Assembly (NCBI GenBank): GCA_951813535.1
Contig: OX638345.1
Coordinates: forward strand, 1,067,029-1,131,028
DNA: 64,000 nucleotides
DNA from: an uncultured Dehalococcoidia bacterium
GTDB lineage: Bacteria > Chloroflexota > Dehalococcoidia > Lucifugimonadales > UBA3495
Reading direction: 5' to 3'
Below, one piece after another: positions 1 through 10,716 of this stretch (its first letter is position 1; every line of letters starts with the position of its first letter). A program made the position numbers and the translations under genes. Below the pieces are notes generated by a model, which worked only from the letters and a program-made list of their open reading frames with translations, was not told the DNA's origin and ran no database searches.

Positions 1-219
1 GGTCTTGACGTAGACCGTATAGGGAGCGCGGACGGGTGGTTCCAGTTCCGTGATCGAACTCGCTGGCGGCATTGTATTGAAATGGCCCCAAACCCCTTTG
101 TTCCTTTCCCGGGCGGCAGCCGGGCCATGTATGGCATCGAGTGGCGGCTGCCTCCAGGTCGTAGAGCCACATGACGATTTCGTCCACGACCGGGACCTCA
201 ATAGAGAGGCGCGTCTTCT

Positions 220-1446
220 GTGGCGGCTACAATGGCGGTCATGTCGACGTTCATCCGGCATCCCGACGTCAAACTCGGCTTCCTACTGGTGGTGGCCTCC
301 CTGCTCCTGGATATGGGGTCCTCGGGCAGCTCCTGGACTTTGCCTGTTTCTGACCAACTCGACCGTTCGCCTATCGCGCACGGTTTGCTCGGCCTCGTGG
401 TCGGTCTCGGGAGTTTGTTCGTGGTGTTGGCAGCCATCTGGGTGGACCGCCGACCTTCCCACGGAATGATGGCAGTCGGCGCCGGAATCCTCTCCGTTGG
501 GATCGTCTTGGTGACCCTCGCCGGCAGCTTCTGGCCGGCCGCCGCCGGCTTGTTCCTGGTCGGAGCCGGTGGGTCTGCCTTCGCCTCCTTGATCTTCTAC
601 GCGATTGTCGTGAAGGGCTACGCCCGGTTCAGGGGAACGCTCATCGGCGCCCTCGGCTTGGTGTTCGGGGCCAATGCGGGGGCCGCAGCAATCCGCAACT
701 GGGATTCTGACATCCCCACCGGGTGGTTCGCGCTTGTGCTGGTCCTTATAGGCGGGATACTCCTCTACGTATTTCTCCCTCGGTGGTTCAGGGTTAACTA
801 TCAGCCAGGTCCGACGCTCCGGGAGACCATCGCATTCCCGGGCGTCAAGGCCCGCTTCGCTTCGGCCGCCGCCGTCTACCTGCTCGCAGCCACTGTCTTG
901 GCCGCGGGCTCGATCTATCTTCGGTGGGTTACGGCGGCAGCAGCGGCGGCAGTTGGCGCCGATTATTATGCCTGGTACCAAGCAATGGCCCTGGCTGGAG
1001 GAATTGGCGCTTTGGTTTGGGGCGTGGCGGCCGACTTCTTTCCAGTACGCTGGCTGATCATTGCTCTGGCGGCGCTTTCTCTGCCGGCCGCGGCATGGGT
1101 CTGGCTGTCTGATGACCCGGTCGGAGCCGCGCTGCTCCTGTCGTTGGTCCGGGGCGGCCTGATCTGCCTCCCCTGGGTGTTGATGGCGGATCTACTTCCC
1201 AAGCGGCATTTCGCCAAGCTCGCTCTGGCCGTGACCCTGTTGGGCACGTTGGGCGGATTTTTGGGTCCACTCTATTGGGGTGCGACAATTGACGTGTGGG
1301 GAGCGGGATCGCTCATCTGGATCGCCGTTATCGAAAGCGTTGTGCTCGTGGTGGTGGTCGCCTGCCGGCCGACTGATAGAGGGATTGGCGGGCTGATAAG
1401 GTGGCGGAACAAGCCGCCTCGGTGCGAAGACCGGGGGCTAGAATGA
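220..1446 (+). CDS. MFS-family membrane transporter
   Basis: A 408-residue polytopic membrane protein made of about ten to twelve hydrophobic helices separated by short loops, with a charged central loop near residues 190-205 and a basic, Arg-rich C-terminal tail. This is the layout of major facilitator superfamily carriers, which move small solutes across the cytoplasmic membrane by an ion gradient. No substrate can be read from the sequence. Three in-frame starts lie together (GTG 220, ATG 232, ATG 241); none has a strong Shine-Dalgarno, and 232 is a reasonable alternative to the longest frame. No same-strand gene abuts it closely. Confidence 0.75.
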   Translation: MAATMAVMSTFIRHPDVKLGFLLVVASLLLDMGSSGSSWTLPVSDQLDRSPIAHGLLGLVVGLGSLFVVLAAIWVDRRPSHGMMAVGAGILSVGIVLVTLAGSFWPAAAGLFLVGAGGSAFASLIFYAIVVKGYARFRGTLIGALGLVFGANAGAAAIRNWDSDIPTGWFALVLVLIGGILLYVFLPRWFRVNYQPGPTLRETIAFPGVKARFASAAAVYLLAATVLAAGSIYLRWVTAAAAAAVGADYYAWYQAMALAGGIGALVWGVAADFFPVRWLIIALAALSLPAAAWVWLSDDPVGAALLLSLVRGGLICLPWVLMADLLPKRHFAKLALAVTLLGTLGGFLGPLYWGATIDVWGAGSLIWIAVIESVVLVVVVACRPTDRGIGGLIRWRNKPPRCEDRGLE

Positions 1447-1642
1447 GGCGGCCGAGAGCAAGAGTGGTGGCCGGATATACAGGCAATGGGCAACACCGAT
1501 GGTCAAACCCGACAGTGAGTATGTCTGCGTCAGCAGCGCGTGGTCCCGACCGGACATCCCATTATGAAGCGTATCTATCAGATTGGTGTCCTCGGCCCTG
1601 CCCGCCTGATGCTCATACCGAGGCAATGGACTGGCCACAGCG

Positions 1643-2089
1643 ATGATGTTCACTCCATGCGCGGTCAATGAGATCAAGCAACTGGCGTTTTTCTCCTTTT
1701 TCGCCATCGCGTTTCTTACCGGTCCGGCGACCGGGTTGGCAGTCTGTTGGTCACTCGGCTGGGTCCAGAAACTGAAAGGCGTGGCAGTTGGCTCCGCCGT
1801 AGGGGTGTTGGCGGTGGTGGCCTTGGCCTTTATGGTTGACGCCACGGGCAGGGGCAGTGACCTGACGCCAGTGTCCGGCGAACTCATCCGGTATACATTT
1901 CCCTGCGGGCCACCGGACTTGTCCGGTAATGTCACCCTGGGTTGGGCCATGTTGTACGTGGTGAAGGTGGCGGCGATAATCCTGACCACGAAATTCGCCA
2001 CTACCTCCCTGTTGTCCATCGGCTCGATAGTTATGCGTTCAGCAATGCGGTTGGGACGGGAACTGCGCCAGGGGGACAGTCCGGAATGA
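1643..2089 (+). CDS. Small membrane protein of unknown function
   Basis: A 148-residue protein with about three hydrophobic segments (roughly residues 11-34, 44-66 and 98-120) and a short charged C-terminus. I do not recognise a family. Its stop codon overlaps the ATG of the serpin-type lipoprotein that follows (ATG at 2086), so the two are probably cotranscribed and translationally coupled. The start is one of two adjacent ATG codons at 1643 and 1646. Confidence 0.55.
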   Translation: MMFTPCAVNEIKQLAFFSFFAIAFLTGPATGLAVCWSLGWVQKLKGVAVGSAVGVLAVVALAFMVDATGRGSDLTPVSGELIRYTFPCGPPDLSGNVTLGWAMLYVVKVAAIILTTKFATTSLLSIGSIVMRSAMRLGRELRQGDSPE

Positions 2090-3458
2090 AGCTCCGTATC
2101 TGGTCGGTGGCCGCGGCTTTGTTCCTGTTTGCGGGCCTTGCTGGTTGCGGGGAGGACATCCCCGCGGTCGTTTCTCCGACGGCGTAGGCACCGACTGAGG
2201 CAGCCTTGACCACCTCCGTCCTTCCAGCTCCAACGGCGGCGGAACTGCACTCGGACAAGGACCGGTCTGTTCCATCCGTCGGACCTGCGGATCTGGGCGA
2301 GCTGGTGCGGGGAAACAACGCTTTCGCTTTCGACCTGTATCACGCCCTGAGCGGTCGTGAAGGCAACCTGTTCTATTCCCCCTTCAGCATCTCCCAAGCC
2401 CTCGCCATGACCGCCGCTGGGGCCAGGGGGGAGACACTGAGCCAGATGGAGACCACGCTTCACCACAGGCTTCCGCAAAGCGAACTGCATCCGCATTCAA
2501 CGCCTTGGACCGGACCCTTGCGTCGAGAGGCCAAGAGCCAGGGGGTGTGCCCAACGACGCGGGAGAAGCCAGACAGTATTTTCGCCTGAACATCGCCAAC
2601 GCACTCTGGGGCCAGCAGGGCTATGAATTCCTACCCGACTTTCCGGACGTGCTGGCCACGAACTACGGGGCCGGCATGATGGCCGCGGACTTCGCGGGCG
2701 CGCCGGAGGAGGCTGGCGTCAGGATCAACGACCGGGTCGCTGAAGAAACCGAAAGCAAGATCAAGGATCTCGTGCCGACGGGGATCATAGACGAATCCAC
2801 GCGGTTGGTGCTCACCAACGCCATCTATTTCAACGCCTCGTGGCTCTGGCAGTTCAACCCGAGGGATACCGAGGTGCGTCCGTTTAATCTGGCCGGAGGC
2901 GGAACGGTGGCAGTCCCGATGATGACGGAGACCACAAAGGATTTCTACGGCTACGCCAGGGGCCACGGTTACCAGGCGGTTGACCTGCCGTACTCCTGGG
3001 GGGAGCTGTCCATGACGATCCTGCTGCCCGACCAGGGTAGGCTGGAAGAATTCGAAGGCTCGCTGGACACGGCAATGCTTGACCGGATCATCGATGAGAT
3101 CGAGATTGACTACATCACCCTCACGATGCCGTTGTTCGAGTTCGAATCGGAGTTTGACTTGGGAGATACCCTGGCTGGAATGGGGATGGCCGACGCCTTC
3201 GCCAGCGGCGCTGACTTTTCAGGCATGACCAGGTCCAGGGACCTGTGGATTCGCGCAGTAGTGCACAAGGCGTTCGTCTCAGTGGACGAAGAGGGGACAG
3301 AGGCGGCCGCCGCCACTGGGGTTGTCATGCTTACGTCAGGTCCCAGCAAGGAACCCATTCCGATGACGGTCGACCCGCCTTTCATATTCCTCATCCGCGA
3401 CGCCGGCACCGGCACGATCCTGTTCCTGGGCCGCGTGTCGAATCCCAATCCGGAATGA
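2086..3458 (+). pseudogene. Serpin-type lipoprotein, disrupted by an in-frame TAG and a frameshift
   Basis: The first 34 codons encode a lipoprotein signal peptide with a lipobox (LAGC near residue 20) and then an in-frame TAG at 2185-2187. The same frame continues as the serpin N-terminus (hinge region NLFYSPFSIS, near 2370). One base is missing near 2493, after which the remaining serpin continues in another frame to 3458. The C-terminal part keeps the inhibitory hinge EEGTEAAAAT and the family signature PPFIFLIRD, so the ancestor was an inhibitory serpin that traps serine or cysteine proteases outside the membrane. Either the gene is decaying or the assembly has two errors here. Confidence 0.8.
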
Positions 3459-4117
3459 GGCAGCTGAGCATCGCGGACCGCGGCCCGAGTGCCCGCCCCA
3501 AGCTCTCTGCGCGGTCGTCCTGGGGATTCGTTCGTCTCCATAGCTTGAAGTGCGCCCGGACATCGGGTTGTTTCCCGTCTGCAGGGCGATCTCCCACCGT
3601 CGCTAGCTTGACCAAACCGACGTAGTGCCACCAGTTTGACGGCAGGAATGGCGACGGTCTGCCTCGCCGGCCTGACCGGCGACGGCTGGCGTCCCGTCGC
3701 GACAGTCCTTACCATCGCGGCTATCAGCGGCGTGCGAGGCTGGCGCAGGGTGGCAGCGTACACCTCATCAGCGCTGGCGGGGCCGGTCGTGCTCGACAGG
3801 GGCGCTCGTCGGGGCATGGCCGCCACTGGGCCGGCGCCGGGCTTGATCTCGCCGATGACGCCGGCGGCCACCGCGCTCCTGATGACGTGGTGGCGGCAGT
3901 AGTCCTGGCCAGCGATGCGGTAAAGGGTCTTCGCGTAGCCGGCGAGCGTGTCGATCCAGCGGTTCTGTTTCCGTTCTACAAGCGACGCAGGTTAGCGAAC
4001 GTGTTGTCCGACGTAATGGATGTTGGGCGAACCAACGCGAGTGCCGTTAAACCCAGAAGCACAGGAACGCGTGCTTATCCACCCCGCCACGACACGTCCC
4101 CTATCCGTGGACTGTGG
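3459..4117. other. Stretch without a confident gene
   Basis: No intact gene is supported between the serpin and the PQQ-type gene. An open frame on the minus strand from about 3995 down to 3600 has protein-like composition at its start (residues reading TLYRIAGQDYCRHHVIRSAV near 3872-3930) but loses that character quickly and has no ribosome site. It may be a remnant of a deleted gene; I cannot assign it. Confidence 0.4.
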
Positions 4118-5467
4118 CTAAGGAAGCTGCGGGATTCTGCTGCCGGGTGGAAGCAAATGATACTCTACGACGGTCTCTTCCTGAGTCAGAGTTTCCACGC
4201 CTTCGCAATCTATCCGGTAGGTGGAGCGCCGCAACAGCAACGGCGCGTCTTTCACGAACTCCCGCTCCCACCGGGTCTTCCTCGAATCCGACCAACCTTC
4301 ATAATAAAGGGTGGCTCTCCCGTACAGTTCGCCGATGCCCTTGAGCTCAAAATCAGGGTACGAGCGTTCGTCGCCGGCAGAAACGTACACCACGTCGTCA
4401 ACTACGACCGGACGGGAAGCATCGCCGGTGGTGCGATATTCCCACAACAGACGACCGGTGCGGGCATCAAGAGCGCTTACGCAACCGTGGTGCCGGATCC
4501 GTTCCAGGTCCGCCCCCTGCCGATAAGCGTTGGAGAAGTCCCGATTGGCGGTGGCGTAAACGACGGCGTCCGCGACAACGAGTAAGGACCAGCGGTGAGC
4601 GTCCCTCGTATGTCGCCACCGCAACTTCCCCGTCGCGGTGTCCAGCGCATGGAGGTGTGGGTCCCCGGGGCCCTGGTACACCAAACCGCCCGCAACGACC
4701 GGTCCCACCCATAACTCCCCCGCGGTCTCGTAACGCCAGCGCGGGTCGCCCGTGGCCGCATCCAGGGCATAGACGTGTTGATCCTTCGAGCCGAAGTACA
4801 CCGTGTCCTGGACCACGACCGCCAAGCAGCGGATCACGTCGCCGGCCGCAAAGCTCCAACGCAGTTCCCCAGTGACGGCATCAAGGGCATGCATTCGGCC
4901 ATTGAAAGAGCCGACGTACACCATGCCACTGGCCAGAACCGGGTCGGCCCACAATTCGTTCCACGATCCGCGGGGGATGTCGTACCTCCACAACTCGTCC
5001 CCACCGGAGGCATCGAGGGCAAACACGACCCCTGTCCTGGGTGTGTGCTCGTCCCAAAACTCGCCGCTGACGTATACCACGCCATCTACGACCAGAGGCG
5101 GTGCGGAAGCCACACCCAGAACCTCGCGGAGCCAGCGGAGTTCGCCGGTGGCCTTTTCCAGGGAATACACCTGATTGATCCCGGTGGCAACGAGCAGCGA
5201 ATCGCCGGCCAGGTCAGGGGAGAAATCGGAGCCGACTTCGCTTTGGTAGCTCCATAACACCTCGGGCGTGGGGGCCATGGCATACTCTTCCGGCCTGTTT
5301 TCGCCCGGAGCCATAGGCGAACAGGTGTTGGTCGGCTCCGACCGTTACGGAGATGCAACCCCGCTCAAGCCCGCTGACGCGCACGCCAGGATCATCGTCA
5401 GCACGGTAAGACAGGCACCCAACGTTGACAGGGCAGCAATGGTCGGGCGGTGGGGAGATCGCATCAT
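4118..5467 (-). pseudogene. PQQ-repeat beta-propeller lipoprotein with in-frame TAA after the signal peptide
   Basis: From ATG 5467 the frame encodes a typical lipoprotein signal peptide (lipobox ILAC near residue 28), then meets TAA at 5347-5345 (codon 41). The same frame continues for about 400 residues of PQQ-type propeller blades with repeated motifs such as VYALDAATGDPRWRYET and DGVVYVSG, as in BamB-like and quinoprotein propellers. These bind partner proteins at the cell surface or act as enzymes with PQQ; no calcium or PQQ ligands are obvious. If translation restarts at ATG 5314 the product would stay in the cytoplasm. The stop falls in a low-complexity linker between anchor and propeller. 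Confidence 0.75.
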
Positions 5468-5705
5468 CTTGGTAGAGAACGGCGCCAAACACGCCCACGA
5501 TAGACCGAGAATGTTGATCAGGAATGGGGGGTGGCAGCAATGACCTGGAATGGTAACGTTTGGAGCTCACGAATTGCCTGCATGGAGAGAGCCGCCGACA
5601 ACGTGAATTTCGCGGCAATCACAGCAATGCAGCGGGCGCCGTTCGATAGAACTGCCGGTGGCGCGTTGCAAAAAGCTCAAGTTCTGGGAGGCCGACCGCC
5701 GCCGC

Positions 5706-6905
5706 ATGCATAAGCATAACTCAAAACCGACAGCCAAGCCCGGAACGATTTACGCGCGCCGGCCGCTCCCCGACCGTATCTGCCCAGTGCTGCTCGTAAC
5801 ATTTGGCGCATTGCTTATCGTCTTCGGCTCCGGCTGCAACCTGGCGCCGCCAGCCAATCCAGGATATCTCAGGGTGTCCGACGAACGGTCCAGCCGAATG
5901 ATCACCTTCGACGCCGATACCTTTGAGATCCACCGCAGCGTCAAATTCCCACCGTCGTATACCCACCACGCCCACCGGTTGGAAATGGATCCCTGGGGGC
6001 GGATCTGGGCGGGATACGTCGAACCGTGTCCGGATTGGATCGGATGCTGGCCGTGGGATCAACGTAAGGGTGTATCGATATTCTCCCCACAGGGCGGTCT
6101 GTTGCACTCCCGGGAGCTGCTGTGCGGCGCCCAGGGCGGCATCGCCTTCGCCAATGGGTACGCCTTCATCGGGTGTGCGAGGATCGTGGACGTTGTGGAC
6201 GTCGAAACCCTCGCCGTGGTCAAGCGCATCGAATATGAGGTTCCTCCCAGCGATAGGCATCGCGAAGGTCATTGGGGCACGACCGCCATCAAGGAGATCA
6301 ACGGGTCGATTCTCGTGATCATGCGCGGACCTGCGCCAGAGGGATACGGGGGTCTGAGCGACTTCGGCGTGGCGAGCGTGGGCGTGATCGATCCCGAGAC
6401 GCTCACGTTCAGGGGCTATCTGAACAGTCTGGAACCAGGGTCGCGGATTTCGGACGCTGTGGAGGTGGACGGCAAGGCGTGGCTGTTCAACGAACTGAGT
6501 CACATCGTCGCAAGGCGGCCTCGGATGGACGTCTACGTGATGGACCCGCAATCCCTGGAGATCGTGGATGGTTTCAATCTGGAGAACCCATTCCCGAAGT
6601 GGGCGCGCCAGCACGCCGACGGTTCCGTGTACATTTTTCACAGGGTATCGGGCGACCGGTCGCGAAGGGCCGGGTTCAGAAGCGGCGTCACTCGACTGGA
6701 TCCAGTGACACGAACGGAGGAGTTCATCGCCACTCCGGACAGTCTGAGCGCCGACGGCCTGGATGTGCATCGAGGGCGTCCGTGTCTGGCTGAGGCACAG
6801 GGCGAGGACCGCGGTCTATGGTGCATGAACGAGGACGGAGAACCGGAGCTTCAAATTCCCGGGGAAGTTGCCACGGGTGTATTGTTCAGACCGCCTGGAT
6901 CGTGA
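5706..6905 (+). CDS. Beta-propeller lipoprotein of unknown function
   Basis: A 399-residue protein starting at ATG 5706, chosen because it gives a proper signal peptide: basic start, hydrophobic core VLLVTFGALLIVF and lipobox GSGC. The frame is open upstream to 5658. The mature part has repeated strand motifs (DERSSRMITFDADTFEI, VDVVDVETLAVVKRIE, VGVIDPETLTFRGYL, VYVMDPQSLEIVDGF) typical of a seven-bladed YVTN/NHL-like propeller on the outer face of the membrane. Unlike the two neighbouring lipoprotein genes it is intact. Confidence 0.7.
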   Translation: MHKHNSKPTAKPGTIYARRPLPDRICPVLLVTFGALLIVFGSGCNLAPPANPGYLRVSDERSSRMITFDADTFEIHRSVKFPPSYTHHAHRLEMDPWGRIWAGYVEPCPDWIGCWPWDQRKGVSIFSPQGGLLHSRELLCGAQGGIAFANGYAFIGCARIVDVVDVETLAVVKRIEYEVPPSDRHREGHWGTTAIKEINGSILVIMRGPAPEGYGGLSDFGVASVGVIDPETLTFRGYLNSLEPGSRISDAVEVDGKAWLFNELSHIVARRPRMDVYVMDPQSLEIVDGFNLENPFPKWARQHADGSVYIFHRVSGDRSRRAGFRSGVTRLDPVTRTEEFIATPDSLSADGLDVHRGRPCLAEAQGEDRGLWCMNEDGEPELQIPGEVATGVLFRPPGS

Positions 6906-6962
6906 TATGAGGGCCGCCAGGAAAGGCTTGCGGGTGGTGAAAGTCGCCGGTACCCTGATTGG

Positions 6963-7405
6963 CTAGCATATAGTCAAACTTGTATCGGCATATGGAAGAA
7001 GAAACCGGCCATGGTGGCTACCGTGAGTGGCAAACAGCGGTGCGGGAGGTGCGGCAGCCATGGCTCAAGAGAAACTTGCAGTACGGTTATCAGCAGAAGA
7101 TCGGGCCCAGCTAGAGGGGTTGATCCGTCGGGGCCAGCACTCGGCTCGGGTCATCAATCGGGCGCGCATCCTGCTGAAGACTGATGAGGGCTGGAGCGCG
7201 TCCCAGGTGGCAGCGGCCCTGGACACGTCGCAGCGCACGGTGTTCCGCACCAAGCGGCGGTACGCCGAGGAAGGATTGGACGGTGTGCTCCACGACCATC
7301 CCCAGGCCAACCGGTATCGCAAGCTGGATAATTGTGAGAAAGCCCATCTGATTGCCCTGGCGAGCAGCGACGCTCCCGAAGGCCACGACCATGGGACCCT
7401 GCGCC
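6963..7405 (+). mobile_element. IS630-family element, 5' fragment
   Basis: The left end and first 115 codons of an IS630 transposase (ATG 7060) are nearly identical to the complete copy at 9499-10720. The match begins at the CTAG left end and stops abruptly near 7405, inside the winged-helix region, where an inverted IS1380-type gene fragment begins. The catalytic DDE domain is missing, so the fragment cannot transpose by itself. Confidence 0.8.
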
Positions 7406-8116
7406 TATCTGGCGGCAGACGACGGCGACGATGGCGTGGTTGTAGAAGCCACTGTCGGCCCGCACGGTGAGTTGACCCGTGGCTCCGGCGTAGCGCACGC
7501 GGCTCACCGTCTCCCGCAGGAAGTGGGCGGCACCCCGGGCCGTGTTGGCTCTGCCCTTGCGCAGACGGACCATCAGCACGTCGCCGGTGCCCGCAGTGAC
7601 GGCGAGGAGCGGGTGGTAGCCGCGCTGACCGGCGTAGTTGTGGCGCTGCGCACCCTCCTTGTCCAGTCCAAAGGTCTCGCAGACGGTGGAGTCCAGGTCG
7701 ATGGTCAACGGATCATCGCCCGGTCCGGCCCCAGCCGCCCAGGCCCGAGCCAGCGACTCCCGGCTCACCCGATCCAACTGGCGGACATGGCCCCACCGGA
7801 AACTCCGCAGGAAGGTGCCCAGCGTGGATGGTGCCTTGACCGCGCAGACCAGCACCTGCTCACTCTCGCCAGCCCGCAGCGCGTTGGCGTCATCGATGCA
7901 GTCGCCACCGGCCAAGGCCGACGCCACCAGGGGCAGCAGCTTGTCGCCGGCATTGGCCCGACCCGGCGCGTCTCCCAGGTCACCGTGGTGGTCCACCAGT
8001 TCGCCCAGTCCCAAATGATGGGCCAGCGTGATTGGCAGGATCAGTCTAGCGTTGGCCACCAGGCGGTGATCGTCAAAGGCGATCTGGATACGATCGAGGT
8101 CATTGCGTGGTAGCAT
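7405..8116 (-). pseudogene. IS1380-family transposase, C-terminally truncated
   Basis: About 235 residues of a DDE transposase starting at ATG 8116. The first catalytic Asp block (LTIDLDSTVCETFG) and the second (LTVRADSGFYNHA) are visible with the family spacing and the intervening GYHPLLAV segment. The third acidic region and C-terminus are lost at the junction with the IS630 fragment near 7405; beyond it the frame reads antisense IS630 sequence. A recombination between two elements, or insertion followed by deletion, is the simplest explanation. Confidence 0.7.
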
Positions 8117-8204
8117 CCGATTCAGGGCTCGGAAAGGAGGTTTGCCATGGTCTGATTACCCGCGCCACCGTTCCCACGACGGCCGTTTCTGTCGGAGACT
8201 TATC

Positions 8205-8732
8205 ATGGAAAGAAAAACGACGCTCTTCGCGGGCGTCCTGCTGGCCCTTGTGCTGGCGGTCGCCATTGTGGGCGCTACGATGGCCTCCGGCTCCGGCCAG
8301 GACAACGCACCCCCACCGCCTCAAGGTCTGCCAGACGACACACAGTACCCGGCTCCGACCCCGGTCAAGACATTGGAGGAAATTGATGCCGAGGTCAAAG
8401 CGGCGCAACTGGCGTGGGAGACCCATGAGCCCCTGGTGGCGGGCAAAAAACTCACCATGCCCGACGACGCCAAATTGGACACGCGGGTAGACCGTAGAGG
8501 CCCCTCAATATACCACCACGATAAATTGGAGCCTTTGGACTTGCCCGTTTACATCATCGTCAGGGACAGGGAAGTCGCTTCGGTCTCGATCGATAACGGC
8601 GAATTTCAAATTGGCGAGAAGCATAAATCGACATTCCAGTTTTTGATCGACCAACTTGGAGAAACAAACATGCAACTGATCCCAACGGATTTTTACGAAA
8701 AACGCTGGGCTCCCTTCCGCCCCAAAGACTGA
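8205..8732 (+). CDS. Secreted or membrane-anchored protein of unknown function
   Basis: A 175-residue protein with an N-terminal hydrophobic segment (residues 6-26) that looks like an uncleaved anchor or signal peptide, followed by a Pro-rich linker and a mixed alpha/beta C-terminal half. ATG 8205 is preferred over the longer open frame because it has a GGAG site nearby and places the hydrophobic segment at the N-terminus. I recognise no family. It sits between two remnants of mobile elements and is followed by a very short secreted-peptide frame. Confidence 0.55.
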   Translation: MERKTTLFAGVLLALVLAVAIVGATMASGSGQDNAPPPPQGLPDDTQYPAPTPVKTLEEIDAEVKAAQLAWETHEPLVAGKKLTMPDDAKLDTRVDRRGPSIYHHDKLEPLDLPVYIIVRDREVASVSIDNGEFQIGEKHKSTFQFLIDQLGETNMQLIPTDFYEKRWAPFRPKD

Positions 8733-8742
8733 TGATACGACG

Positions 8743-8853
8743 ATGATGTGGAAATTATTGGTCATACCCTTACTGCTGATAGCAACGGCTGTGGTGGTTC
8801 CCAACGACGCTTGGGCAACGCACCACACGTACATTCAGGAGAACGCCGCATGA
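8743..8853 (+). CDS. Short peptide with a signal sequence, probably truncated
   Basis: Thirty-six codons from ATG 8743 encode a clean Sec signal peptide (hydrophobic core LLVIPLLLIATAVVV, then an Ala-x-Ala-like site near DAWA) and about a dozen further residues before a stop close to the edge of the IS21 remnant. It starts 10 nt after the preceding gene and is probably the 5' end of a second secreted-protein gene cut by the transposon junction. Confidence 0.4.
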   Translation: MMWKLLVIPLLLIATAVVVPNDAWATHHTYIQENAA

Positions 8854-9592
8854 GCAGGGATACACCCCTCCTCTACCGCCAAGCGTGCACAGGCGTTCAG
8901 CTTACCCCGCGCCAGCAGGGGCCGACCTTGGGTGGACAGTCGGCGACATCGGCGGAGCGGCCGCCCACCGGCTGGCGAGGGTGGGTCTTGATGAGCTGGC
9001 CGCGTTGGTAGATGCGCACCAGCTTGCTGTCCACCCTGACCTCCACCTTCTGGCCGGGTCGGCAGAGGTGGGACGGCACCGAGTAGAGGGCGTCCAGGCA
9101 TTTGATGTGGAAATCTTGATGGACGGTGTTGGTGCGCCAGTTGGCGATCTCGTAGGGTATGCCGTCCCAGGGGATCAGGGTGCGGCGCTCCTCGTCCTGA
9201 AATACCACCGGGGGCTGCTTGTGGGTGGTGCCGTGGATGTGCATGCCGGCCACCTCCAGGCACCATTTGGGCGCGGCGGCGCGGACGTGGGTGAAGTTGT
9301 CGAAATCGGCACCCTTGTAGAAGCGCCCTCTGGCGTAGGGCACCTTGCGCTCGACTTTGGGTTTGTCCTGCGGGTGGCCCTTGCGGGCCTGGTCGGGGAT
9401 GAAGCCCCGGTGCTGGGCGCACTCCAAGAAGCCCCTGGTGAGAATGAGATTTAGGGGATCGGTGCTGACCACCGCGGCGGGGAAATTGTCGATGACTAGT
9501 ATTCGGTCAAACTTGTATCGTCATATGGAAGAAGAAACCGGCCATGGTCGCTATCGTGAGCGGCAAACAGCGGTGCGGGAGGTGCGGCAGCC

Positions 9593-10716
9593 ATGGCTCA
9601 GGAGAAATATTCGGTACAGTTGTGCACGGAAGATCGGAGCCAACTGGAGCGTTTGATCCGTAGCGGTCAGCATTCGGCGCGAGTCATCAATCGGGCGCGC
9701 ATCCTGCTCAAGACCGATGAGGGCTGGAGCGCGTCCCAGGTGGCGACGGCCCTGGACACGTCGCAGCGCACGGTGTTTCGCACCAAGCGGCGGTACGCCG
9801 AGGAGGGATTGGACGGCGTGCTCCACGACCATCCCCAGGCCAACCGGTATCGCAAGCTGGATGATCGTGGCGAAGCCCACCTGATCGCCCTGGCGTGCAG
9901 CGACGCTCCCGACGGACGCGACCATTGGACCCTGCGCCTGTTGGCTGACAAGGTGGTGGAGTTGGGCGTGGTGGAGAGCCTGTCATACGAGACGGTCAGG
10001 CTCCGGCTGAAAAAAACACCCTCAAACCCTGGCAGAAACAGCAGTGGTGCATCCCCCGGATGAACGGGGAGTTCGTCGCCGCTATGGAGGACGTGCTGGA
10101 CCTGTATGCCGAGCCCTACAACCCCAGCCGGCCGGTGGTGTGCTTCGACGAGACCTCCACTCAACTGTTGTCTGATGTCAGAGAGCCGTTGCCCGTCCAG
10201 CCGGGACGACCCCGACGTCAGGACTACGAGTACCGACGCGGTGGCACCCGAAACCTCTTCCTGTTCTGCGAGCCACTGGCGGGCTGGCGCCATGTGGCTA
10301 TCACCGAACGCCGCACCATGGTGGACTTCGCCTATCAGATGCGGTGGCTCGTAGACGTGGCCTACCCCGACGCCACCGTCATCCGCGTGGTCCTGGACAA
10401 TTTGAACACTCACCGCATGGCTTCACTGTACGAGACCTTCCCTGCCCCCGAAGCCAGGCGCATCGTGAAACGTCTCGAGTTTCACCACACTCCCAAGCAC
10501 GCCAGTTGGCTGAACATGGCGGAGATTGAGTTCAGCGCGTTGAGCCGCGCCTGTCTCAAAGGGAGAAACCCTGACGCCGACGCTCTCCAACGCGCCATCA
10601 CGGCCTACGAGACCCGGCGCAACGCCGCGCGCATCCCGATCAACTGGCGCTTCGGAACCGATGACGCCAGGATCAAACTCCATCGCTTCTACCCATGCCC
10701 TTCCAACGTTGACTGA
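9593..10716 (+). CDS. IS630 transposase made by -1 frameshifting
   Basis: Two frames cover one transposase: an N-terminal DNA-binding part (9593-10063, with helix-turn-helix EGWSASQVATALDTSQRTVF) and a catalytic part reading on from 10010. The second frame holds the DDE residues in VVCFDETST, VVLDNLNTH and HASWLNMAEIE. The change of frame is -1 at a run of seven A followed by C, after which the -1 frame continues without stops into the catalytic domain. This organisation is common in the IS630 family, so the element is probably intact and active rather than broken. Confidence 0.85.
10010..10017 (+). promoter_or_regulatory. Programmed -1 frameshift slippery site
   Basis: Seven A residues followed by C at the junction of the two transposase frames. 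The frame shift from the first to the second frame is -1, matching slippage of tandem Lys-tRNAs on A-runs. Known as a regulatory device in many IS families; efficiency here is inferred. Confidence 0.7.

Noticed and set aside
2086-5467. Stop-codon readthrough or an alternative code for TAG/TAA
   Set aside because: TAG and TAA end many intact genes here (for example rplS), and the affected genes also have frameshifts; decay or sequence error is simpler.
9593-10716. Frameshift pseudogene of IS630 transposase
   Set aside because: The shift is -1 at an A-run, the usual programmed site in this family, so the gene is better seen as functional.
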